Positions 1 through 5,278 of a stretch of DNA of 13,808 nt are shown one piece after another. A program made the position numbers and the translations under genes. The stretch is from an uncultured Clostridia bacterium (GTDB lineage: Bacteria > Bacillota > Clostridia > Oscillospirales > Ruminococcaceae): NCBI GenBank assembly GCA_947176675.1, contig CAMWRN010000037.1:1-13808 (forward strand), given 5' to 3'. A model generated the notes under the pieces. It was not told the DNA's origin. It did no database searches and worked only from the letters and a program-made list of their open reading frames with translations. Each line of letters opens with the position of its first letter. The first letter of the stretch is position 1.

Positions 1-504
1 GGTGTACAGATCAGTATAGGACATAAACTCGTTCGTGCTGTAGGATATCTTTGATACGCTCTTGTTCGTAGTGATCATGGAATCGGCAGTTCTGATGTTA
101 ATAGAATAACGGTCGTCATCCGCAAAGTTGCCTATAACGGAACCGCTTCTAAGGAAAATCTCGCCGTTGTCCTTGCCGTTGAATTCGCTTGACACAACGA
201 TCTGAGAATCCGAGCCCAAAACGATATAATTCTTATCGGAATTTTTACTGCCCTTATAGGTCAGTATGCAGGACGAATTTGCTCCAAGTGTAACGATATC
301 GCCGTTTTTGAGCATGTCGCCACTTGAGGAACTTGTAACGGTATCGGAGTTTGTAACGCTGACGCTTCCCGAAGCGGAAGATATGTACAGTCCGTAGGAA
401 GATCCGCCACCACCGGTGACAACGATCAAGGTAATGATTATCGCCGCAAGCGCGCAGCCTCCGAGTATAAGCGGAATTTTAAAATTATTTATAAAATCCT
501 TCAT
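1..504 (-). CDS. Membrane-anchored FecR-like protein, C-terminus beyond the window
   Basis: Partial gene; 168 residues are visible and the reading frame is open to the left edge. A short cytoplasmic head (residues 1-9) is followed by one hydrophobic segment (about 10-31), a Gly/Ser linker, and an extracytoplasmic beta-rich region. The pattern from GSVSV (46-50) through GDMLKNGDIVTL (62-73) to GEIFLRSGSVIGNF (114-127) parallels the FecR-like domain of the gene just upstream, so the two look like diverged tandem paralogues. The start is uncertain. ATG at 504 has only a weak GGA nine bases upstream. A strong AAGGAG lies at 546-541, twelve bases before an in-frame TTG at 528, which would add eight residues. 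It sits 45 bases after the 550-1686 gene and is probably cotranscribed with it. FecR domains are known as anti-sigma or surface-sensing modules, but no sigma factor is adjacent, so the exact role is unknown. Confidence 0.72.
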   Translation of the reverse strand, partial: MKDFINNFKIPLILGGCALAAIIITLIVVTGGGGSSYGLYISSASGSVSVTNSDTVTSSSSGDMLKNGDIVTLGANSSCILTYKGSKNSDKNYIVLGSDSQIVVSSEFNGKDNGEIFLRSGSVIGNFADDDRYSINIRTADSMITTNKSVSKISYSTNEFMSYTDLYT

Positions 505-549
505 AAAATTTATTCCGGATCCGAGCAATGCCCGAATCTTCTCCTTTCA

Positions 550-1686
550 TTAATTCTCAGCAGCCGAAGTACCTGCTGTAACGGTAACCTCTTCGCCGAA
601 ATCATCGTCTGTTTCAGAGAACCAGTCCTCGTAACCGTCTGTACCTGTATTGGTATTTCCTGTAATTTCCCACCACTTTATACCCGAATAGGTAGTGTAG
701 GAATGAGTCTGCATGGTCGTACCAAGCGTTCCGTAGGACGAAATATCATCGTCCACGGTTTCTGTAGGCGGACTTGTTGTCACGGTCGTCGGTTCTGTAG
801 TTATTTCAGTGGTTGTAACGGTCGTCTCGGAAGTCTCGCCTGTATCCGATTCGGTAGCGGTCTCCTGCTTGAGACGCTCGTCTCTAACAATCTTATAGGC
901 TCGGTTAAGCTCCTCGGGAGTGAATGCAAGCTCTTTTTCCGCGCTTGCCCTGATAAGTTCTCCAAGCGTCGAATCGTTAAGCGTAAGTAAATCGAAGCTG
1001 TAGTTAAGATAACCGTACTTGCACATTTCTTCACAAGTAAGCATCTGAGCCGCAGTACGCTCGATAAGCACCATCGGCAGATCATATGGCTGCTTATCCG
1101 AATCATAAAGCTGCAGCGCCACCGTGCCGTCAAAATTCTGCACCTGAGTTATCATAACGTCCTTATAACCCATATATTCCTTCACATAGTCAAACTCGGC
1201 ACGAAATGCCGTTCCTCTTACCGAAACAGAACTGTTCGGAGTTTTAAGGGAAAATGTTGCGTTCTTTCGGAGCTTATTGTTAAGACGGCATATTACCGCG
1301 CCCTTGGTGAGATTTACCGAAATATCACCTCTCGAGTCCACATCGGTAAAATATATGTACACCGTAGAATCAGGCTCTACCCAAACATACTTGTCCCTGT
1401 CAACGCTTATCCGCAGAAAACTGTCCTCGGAAGTGGTGATTATATCTCCGCTTTGCAGCACAGACTGCTTCCCAGCACTGATACGCTTACCGTCGCGGGA
1501 AATATACGCCGTACCGCTTATATCGGTGACAATGAGCCGTCTTGCTATGTCTCCTCCGAAATACAGGCTTAAAACAATAGCGCCCGCAATGACCATAAGT
1601 ATACTTATAACGCCGATCAAAATCAGCTTTAAATTTTCTGAAAGGATCTTTACCAAATCACAGCCGCCTTTCAACACTGCAAACAT
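550..1686 (-). CDS. Membrane-anchored FecR-domain protein with Thr-rich tail
   Basis: A 378-residue type II-like membrane protein. It has a cytoplasmic N-terminus, one TM segment at about 20-43, and an extracytoplasmic FecR-like domain at about 54-165. The domain contains SGTAYISRDG (57-66), QSGDIITT (78-85), and the family hallmark TPNSSVSVRGTAF (149-161), which fits the FecR pattern TP...VRGT.F. A Thr/Glu-rich linker (about 276-311) and an acidic, Tyr/Trp-containing tail follow, typical of surface proteins in Ruminococcus-like bacteria. I prefer ATG 1686 because GAGG lies five bases upstream; an in-frame ATG at 1701 would add five residues but has no visible ribosome site. It is transcribed from the perfect sigma-A promoter at 1790-1818 and is followed by the paralogue ending off the left edge. 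Classical FecR proteins are anti-sigma regulators, but no FecI-like sigma gene is visible, so a structural or surface-sensing role is equally possible. Confidence 0.82.
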   Translation of the reverse strand: MFAVLKGGCDLVKILSENLKLILIGVISILMVIAGAIVLSLYFGGDIARRLIVTDISGTAYISRDGKRISAGKQSVLQSGDIITTSEDSFLRISVDRDKYVWVEPDSTVYIYFTDVDSRGDISVNLTKGAVICRLNNKLRKNATFSLKTPNSSVSVRGTAFRAEFDYVKEYMGYKDVMITQVQNFDGTVALQLYDSDKQPYDLPMVLIERTAAQMLTCEEMCKYGYLNYSFDLLTLNDSTLGELIRASAEKELAFTPEELNRAYKIVRDERLKQETATESDTGETSETTVTTTEITTEPTTVTTSPPTETVDDDISSYGTLGTTMQTHSYTTYSGIKWWEITGNTNTGTDGYEDWFSETDDDFGEEVTVTAGTSAAEN

Positions 1687-1789
1687 TTTATCCTCTAACA
1701 TCTGCGATATTCATGGCAGCAGCCGAATAATTCCAATACCAAAACAGCCGTTATGAAATAAATTTCAACCATGAACATAACTATATTTT

Positions 1790-1818
1790 ATTATACCACA
1801 CATCTTTTTTTTTGTCAA
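1790..1818 (-). promoter_or_regulatory. Sigma-A promoter of the FecR-like pair
   Basis: On the minus strand, TTGACA (1818-1813), a 17-base spacer, then TATAAT (1795-1790): a full consensus match with an extended -10 (TGGTATAAT). Predicted transcription start is about 1783, giving a leader of roughly 95 bases before ATG 1686. Confidence 0.88.
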
Positions 1819-1838
1819 AGCATTTTAAACATTTTGTC

Positions 1839-1853
1839 GATTTTCAGAAAATC
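1839..1853. repeat. Perfect 15-base inverted repeat upstream of the FecR promoter
   Basis: GATTTTC-A-GAAAATC, with seven-base arms around one base, centred about 30 bases upstream of the -35 box. It could be an operator or merely AT-rich sequence symmetry; no matching regulator is identified. Confidence 0.4.
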
Positions 1854-1907
1854 ATCACATTTCCCTCTCTGCCGAAGTACAGCAGTTATCTGTAAAATAA
1901 GGAACAA

Positions 1908-1944
1908 TAAAAAAGACAGAGATTGAGTACCCCTGTCTCTTTCA
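1908..1944 (-). terminator. Rho-independent terminator of rnpB
   Basis: Read on the minus strand, AAAGAGACAG pairs with CTGTCTTTTT (including a G-U pair) around a loop centred near 1926, and the stem runs straight into a T-tract (complement of 1909-1914). It lies about 50 bases after the rnpB 3' end and separates it from the FecR promoter. Confidence 0.72.
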
Positions 1945-1992
1945 ATTGAACATTCCTACAGTACGGAACGAACTGCCTTAAACGGCATAATT

Positions 1993-2343
1993 GCGACTAA
2001 GCCGATAAGCCGGGTTTTGTCGTGTGCGGAAATCTATCTGGGCGAATCGTCGCCGAAACGCTCAAGCCGTCGTTGCAATGCGCCTGCCGAGCAGACAATA
2101 ACGCATTGTTCCAAAATGACGTTGCATCGGACAGGGTTTACATGGCAGCGCAGTCTCCTGCGCTCCGGTGAGCTCTTACCTCGCCTTTCCACCCTTGCCG
2201 GAAAACCGGCGGTATATCTCTGTTGCACTATCCCTAAGGTCGCCCTCGGCTGCCGTTAGCAGCTGCCCTGCTCTGTGATGCCCGGACTTTCCTAACGCAG
2301 ACGCGTAACACGCGTGATGCGTTCAACCGCATAGCTTACTCGC
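1993..2343 (-). ncRNA. rnpB: RNase P RNA, bacterial type A
   Basis: Catalytic RNA of ribonuclease P, which matures tRNA 5' ends. Universal core elements are all present on the minus strand: GGAAAGTCCGGGC (complement of 2280-2292), ACAGAGATATACCGCC (2208-2223), GGTAAGAGCTCACCG as its complement at 2166-2180, and GGCTTATCGG near the 3' end. The ends are set by helix P1: GCGAGTAAGC at the 5' end pairs with GCTTAGTCGC at the 3' end in nine of ten positions. The overall layout fits the common ancestral (type A) form rather than the Bacillus type B. The exact processed ends could differ by a few bases. A perfect promoter lies immediately upstream and a terminator downstream. Short reading frames on either strand inside this region are spurious. 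Confidence 0.96.
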
Positions 2344-2350
2344 ATTTATT

Positions 2351-2379
2351 ATTATACCACAAATTTTTTAATATGTCAA
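2351..2379 (-). promoter_or_regulatory. Sigma-A promoter of rnpB
   Basis: Minus strand TTGACA (2379-2374), 17-base spacer, TATAAT (2356-2351), with an extended -10 TGTGG directly before TATAAT. The predicted start at about 2344 falls exactly at the P1 helix, which supports both calls. Confidence 0.92.
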
Positions 2380-2465
2380 ATGCGGAAAAAGAATTCCCTT
2401 TTCAGATCAGTGTTGCTAATACTCAATTTTTCAAATTTTTCGTCAAAATTCCAGATAAGATGTAG
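2380..2465. other. AT-rich spacer without a recognised gene
   Basis: Between the rnpB -35 box and the terminator of the XRE/small-membrane-protein unit. No reading frame, RNA motif or convincing promoter is seen other than the listed flanking elements. Confidence 0.5.
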
Positions 2466-2512
2466 AAAATACAGAGTGACTGAATTAAACCAATCACCCT
2501 GTATTTGTCCTG
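2466..2512 (-). terminator. Terminator of the XRE/small membrane protein unit
   Basis: Inverted repeat with arms AAATACAG and CTGTATTT, continued inward past one mismatch by GTGA/TCAC, loop of about 16 bases. It begins about 10 bases after the 2516 stop codon on the minus strand. The T-rich 3' side (TATTTTCT) is modest, so it may be partly leaky. Confidence 0.6.
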
Positions 2513-2515
2513 ATG

Positions 2516-2764
2516 CTATACTTTATTCTCCTCAACTGATGTCTGTTTTTTCTTTCTAAAAACAAACGCCAAAACCATGCAAACAACGATGCCGATGAGA
2601 TATGGGATGCTCAGAAGTAACGCAGTACTGGCGGGAGCACTATACCCGGCATTTTCAACGCCACACACCATTTTACCATAGTTAAATCCAACGACTCCAC
2701 ACATTACGTTGGTCAACAGAATTGCCAAAATACTAAAAAGAGTGCTGAGACTCTTCATATTCAT
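2516..2764 (-). CDS. Small two-TM membrane protein
   Basis: An 82-residue protein that I do not recognise. It consists almost entirely of two hydrophobic segments (about 6-25 and 46-66) joined by a short loop with GMVC-like sequence (YGKMVCGVENAGYSAP), and ends in a basic RKKKQ stretch followed by an acidic tail, suggesting a cytoplasmic C-terminus. ATG 2764 is chosen because AAAGGAG lies eight bases upstream; an in-frame ATG at 2782 overlaps the XRE stop codon as ATGA but has no ribosome site of its own. The gene starts 14 bases after the XRE gene and is almost certainly cotranscribed and functionally paired with it. Possible roles are a ligand sensor, an immunity-type protein or a partner of the membrane-bound regulator; none is proven by sequence. 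Confidence 0.72.
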   Translation of the reverse strand: MNMKSLSTLFSILAILLTNVMCGVVGFNYGKMVCGVENAGYSAPASTALLLSIPYLIGIVVCMVLAFVFRKKKQTSVEENKV

Positions 2765-2778
2765 ACAAATGTCTCCTT

Positions 2779-3237
2779 TCATTTTTTGCCCCTTAGGATA
2801 AGGCTGGCGCCGCAGATGACAGCTATGATACAGATAACAAGAAAAATGCCATTCCCATCAATATATATTGTAGAAGACTCGCTGATTTGGCTTGACATTG
2901 GAGGATTCAAAATGGAAATTAGCCCCCATATAACCAAACCGATAATCCCCGCAACACAAGTGATGATTCCCAACAGCATCCCCTTGTGACTTTTGAACGA
3001 TTGTCCATTTACCGTTTTCTGCTCTGTTTTTTGAATACAGTCAGCATCCTCTTTCAACAGATAGTCCAGCGTGACATTGAAATATTTGCTGATTGCTATA
3101 AGTTTTTCACTTTCCGGAACGGATAAGCCTCCTTCCCATTTTGATATTGCCTGCCTTGAAACGCCAATTATTTCTGCAAGCTGTTCTTGTGACAGTCCGC
3201 TCTTCCGTCTGAGTGTATATATTTTTTCAGACAACAT
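2779..3237 (-). CDS. Membrane-tethered XRE-family transcriptional regulator
   Basis: A 152-residue protein with an N-terminal HTH_3/Cro-CI DNA-binding domain (about 5-60; LSQEQLAEIIGVSRQAISKWE at 15-35 is the helix-turn-helix), a polar linker, then two hydrophobic segments (about 85-108 and 128-147) and a basic end. It is likely a membrane-anchored repressor or activator reading an envelope signal. ATG 3237 is preceded by a perfect AGGAGG eight bases upstream, which outweighs the longer frame starting at 3291. It forms a two-gene unit with the small two-TM protein. Two short palindromes in its upstream region (3265-3280 and 3309-3323) are candidate autoregulatory sites. The HTH family call is secure; the target and signal are unknown. 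Confidence 0.88.
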   Translation of the reverse strand: MLSEKIYTLRRKSGLSQEQLAEIIGVSRQAISKWEGGLSVPESEKLIAISKYFNVTLDYLLKEDADCIQKTEQKTVNGQSFKSHKGMLLGIITCVAGIIGLVIWGLISILNPPMSSQISESSTIYIDGNGIFLVICIIAVICGASLILRGKK

Positions 3238-3258
3238 TTGCTTTACCTCCTTATCAAA

Positions 3259-3264
3259 ACTATA
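3259..3264 (-). promoter_or_regulatory. Extended -10 promoter candidate for the XRE gene
   Basis: Minus strand TGTGGTATAGT: an extended -10 closely matching those of rnpB and the FecR pair, but without a recognisable -35 at 16-18 bases. It is overlapped by the right arm of the CCACA/TGTGG palindrome, compatible with repression. The leader would be only about 15 bases, starting close to the AGGAGG. Confidence 0.5.
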
Positions 3265-3280
3265 CCACAATCCTCTGTGG
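3265..3280. promoter_or_regulatory. Palindrome overlapping the XRE promoter, possible operator
   Basis: CCACA-ATCCTC-TGTGG, five-base perfect arms six bases apart, directly abutting the TATAGT -10 element. Position and size suit a dimeric XRE protein; binding is inferred only from position. Confidence 0.42.
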
Positions 3281-3308
3281 CACACTACCAACGACTATTG
3301 AAACTTCC

Positions 3309-3323
3309 GCAACCAACGGTTGC
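3309..3323. promoter_or_regulatory. Perfect inverted repeat upstream of the XRE gene
   Basis: GCAACC-AAC-GGTTGC, six-base perfect arms around three bases. It lies just downstream of an alternative minus-strand promoter (TTGCAA at 3375-3370, 17 bases, TATGAT at 3352-3347), where a bound repressor would block transcription. Confidence 0.45.
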
Positions 3324-3346
3324 ATTTTGAAAAATCATCATAAATT

Positions 3347-3375
3347 ATCATATAATATTCCCTTGTTTATTGCAA
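3347..3375 (-). promoter_or_regulatory. Possible second, upstream promoter of the XRE gene
   Basis: Minus strand TTGCAA, 17-base spacer, TATGAT (4/6 and 5/6 matches to sigma-A). It would give a leader of about 100 bases containing both palindromes. Weaker than the other promoters in this window. Confidence 0.35.
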
Positions 3376-3484
3376 GGATTCAAAATGGGCCGAAACTGCT
3401 CCCGTCTCATTTCCGAATGAATGATGAATGGACGCTTTAGCAAAATCAACGGAGTTTATACCCCGCAACACTTTTCTTAAAAGG

Positions 3485-3542
3485 GACAAAAAGAAGCAAG
3501 CGATATTTACCATTAATTTACGGTAAATATTCCGCTTGCTTC
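3485..3542 (-). terminator. Strong terminator after the SigD-type gene
   Basis: Long hairpin: GAAGCAAGCG (3493-3502) pairs with CGCTTGCTTC (3533-3542), and after a two-base bulge ATATTTACC (3503-3511) pairs with GGTAAATAT (3522-3530), ten-base loop. On the minus strand the stem ends in CTTCTTTTTG, giving the T-tract. It begins 17 bases after the 3560 stop codon. Confidence 0.82.
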
Positions 3543-3559
3543 ATAAATTCCTGACTTTA

Positions 3560-4459
3560 TCAGAAAAGATCTCCGTATTCAGCCCACAAATCCATGGAAC
3601 CGGGATTTCCTGCCGCAGCCGCTCTGAGAAGAATGCTTGTATTTTTCAGCGACGGCGAAGCGCACTTACTTCCTACGCTGATATCACCGTCGGACGTCTT
3701 CAGACTTCCGCCAGAAAAGCTCATATGGGAAACGTTCTTGCTTGCCGACTTATCCGAAATGATATTTTTCACAACAGAAGCAAGTTCCTTTGTGGGAAAA
3801 CCGTATCTGCTCTGTGCGTCAAAGCTTATGTCTGTCAGCTCCGAAGTAACAGCCTGTCTCATCTTTTTGTTCATGCCGAGGATATTGCCTCTTCTGTCCA
3901 CGGAAAGCTCAGAGATATCTTGTCCGAAGCATTTGTTAAGCGCCTTTTCCACAACGGGATAGTACACCTCTGTCATCTTTCCGTTCAATATCTTTGAACC
4001 GTTTGCCACCGTCTCAAGGCTTACGCTTTTCATAGCTTTATTTAAAGCGGACTGAACCCCGCTGAGATATTTCTCATCGGATATCTCTGTAATCGTTGCT
4101 TCGCCGCTGTTTACATCATAGTCAAACTCAAAGCTGATATTTTCGGGGACGCCTTCATTAGAGAGACTTTTCTTCATGGCGCTGTCAAAGTTGGCGCAGG
4201 TCTTAGAAAGCGTAATCATCGACTGCGCAGCCTTAACACGGCAATCGCCTAAGCTTACGGAAGTTCCGGATGCCTGAAGGGAATTGTTAACCGTATTGGA
4301 AAAACGGTCATAACTGGAAATCTTCAAACTGCTTGAACTGCTTGATACTTTATTCTGGTAATGCAAAGACATAGCCGAGGTTAGCCTGCGCGAAGAACCT
4401 CTTGACGATAATCCTCTTGCGTTCATATAGCTGCGCATACTGCTGATATTTCTAAACAT
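3560..4459 (-). CDS. Unknown 299-aa protein under a SigD-type promoter
   Basis: I do not recognise this family. The N-terminal ~50 residues are rich in Ser and Arg and look disordered (Ser run at 39-44), with no signal peptide or TM segment. The remainder is predicted mixed helix/strand, including FEFDYDVNSGEATITEI (110-126) and ISELSVDRRGNILGM (182-196), which read like beta-hairpins flanking amphipathic helices. Four isolated cysteines form no metal motif. ATG 4459 has GGGG nine bases upstream. The gene has its own promoter matching the motility sigma factor SigD exactly and a strong terminator, so it appears to be a single-gene unit. By promoter, a role in flagella, chemotaxis, swarming or cell-wall remodelling is likely. 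Lack of a signal peptide would fit a cytoplasmic protein or flagellar-type export. The function is inferred only from regulation. Confidence 0.82.
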   Translation of the reverse strand: MFRNISSMRSYMNARGLSSRGSSRRLTSAMSLHYQNKVSSSSSSLKISSYDRFSNTVNNSLQASGTSVSLGDCRVKAAQSMITLSKTCANFDSAMKKSLSNEGVPENISFEFDYDVNSGEATITEISDEKYLSGVQSALNKAMKSVSLETVANGSKILNGKMTEVYYPVVEKALNKCFGQDISELSVDRRGNILGMNKKMRQAVTSELTDISFDAQSRYGFPTKELASVVKNIISDKSASKNVSHMSFSGGSLKTSDGDISVGSKCASPSLKNTSILLRAAAAGNPGSMDLWAEYGDLF

Positions 4460-4496
4460 TTGAAAAGACCCCTTTTCATAATATCATATATAATAT

Positions 4497-4523
4497 ATAT
4501 CGGCTTTAATCCAAAAAACTTTA
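4497..4523 (-). promoter_or_regulatory. SigD (sigma-28) motility promoter
   Basis: Minus strand TAAA (4523-4520), 15 bases, GCCGATAT (4504-4497): identical to the Bacillus SigD consensus in both boxes and spacing; the first box also continues as TAAAGTTT, the enterobacterial sigma-28 form. The predicted start near 4490 leaves a leader of about 30 bases before ATG 4459, a typical distance. Confidence 0.85.
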
Positions 4524-4558
4524 GCATAAATCAGTAAATTCTTCCGATTTTCGTAATT

Positions 4559-5239
4559 TTATTTTACGATATCCTCAATCCTGACATTGCTGCCTGCAAG
4601 TCCCAATGCGCTGTCAACAGGAAGCGAAAAGCATATCCCGCGGTTTTCGGTAAGGATACCCGCCGTGTCAAGGATATTCTGCATTACCTTTTCCCTGTCC
4701 TCTTTGCCAACCACGATAAGAACAACATCCTTTTCGGGCTGAATGGATATTCCAAGGAACTTCGCCGCTTCCTCGCCTCCAAGTCCGAGACCGTGCAAAA
4801 GCGTTCCTCCACGTGCTCCCGCAGCTTTCGAAGCTTCCTTTACCGCCTCAAAACCGCCGCGGTTTACGATGGTTATTATCATTTCATATTTAGCCTCGGA
4901 CATCTCACTCTCTCCCTCCGTTTCGGGTTTTGTACCGTTGACCGCAAACGCCGTTCCCGACGCACCGCTAAGGGGTACGGTAAAAGCTACTCCCTTTCCC
5001 GCTTCGCTCAGGCGCAGCTTTTTATTGAACACATCGTAAAGCTCCATGACCCGTCCGTTTGGAACGAACACTGCGGCAATTATTTTCTTGTTGTCGCCCA
5101 GTCCCAGATAGTCCAGCATAGCCGAATCCGCCGAACCGTGTCCGTGCAGCAGGAAACGGCACGGCAGGCTTTCCCGCGCAAGTATATTCTGTACGTCCTG
5201 CGCGCTTCTATAGTCCGTTATCAGAAACATTGCCTTCAC
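4559..5239 (-). CDS. Tandem PII-like (GlnB-fold) signalling protein
   Basis: A 226-residue protein made of two PII-like domains, about 1-95 and 117-215, joined by an acidic, flexible linker (103-115). Each half starts with a beta strand plus helix (MFLITDYRSAQDVQNIL; MIITIVNRGGFEAVKEA), has an LLHG.G turn (30-35 and 147-152), and a central hydrophobic strand (KIIAAVFV; DVVLIVV). The second half, with GLGGEEAAKFLGISIQPEKD (151-170), is closer to the usual GARGGT..HG.G...IQPEK pattern of PII-family proteins beside membrane transporters; the first half is more diverged. Ordinary PII proteins are about 110 residues and trimeric, so a fused pair is unusual. GTG 5239 is chosen because AAGGAG lies nine bases upstream. 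It follows the DUF1538 transporter gene by 39 bases and is likely its nucleotide-responsive regulator. No uridylylation-site tyrosine in a canonical T-loop is evident. Confidence 0.85.
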   Translation of the reverse strand: MKAMFLITDYRSAQDVQNILARESLPCRFLLHGHGSADSAMLDYLGLGDNKKIIAAVFVPNGRVMELYDVFNKKLRLSEAGKGVAFTVPLSGASGTAFAVNGTKPETEGESEMSEAKYEMIITIVNRGGFEAVKEASKAAGARGGTLLHGLGLGGEEAAKFLGISIQPEKDVVLIVVGKEDREKVMQNILDTAGILTENRGICFSLPVDSALGLAGSNVRIEDIVK

Positions 5240-5259
5240 TTTTCGGCGCTCCTTTCGGC

Positions 5260-5275
5260 GTATGGAAGTCCATAC
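5260..5275. repeat. Perfect inverted repeat between transporter and PII-like genes
   Basis: GTATGGA-AG-TCCATAC, seven-base arms around two bases, placed between the transporter stop codon and the ribosome site of the PII-like gene. In RNA it forms a small stem-loop that could modulate relative expression or processing; it has no T-tract, so it is not a terminator. Confidence 0.45.
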
Positions 5276-5278
5276 AGG

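Noticed and set aside
750..860. Repeat-like stretch in the first FecR gene
   Set aside because: It only encodes the Thr-rich linker; the base repetition follows from Thr codons and is not an independent DNA repeat.
2000..2012. GCCGATAA on the plus strand, like a sigma-28 -10
   Set aside because: It is part of the conserved 3' end of RNase P RNA and has no downstream plus-strand gene.
2017..2259. Short open frames on both strands
   Set aside because: They lie inside rnpB, whose conserved RNA motifs explain the sequence.
4551..4569. TCGTAA-TTACGA hairpin at the end of the PII-like gene
   Set aside because: It overlaps the stop codon, is AT-rich, and has no T-tract on the minus strand, so I do not call it a terminator.
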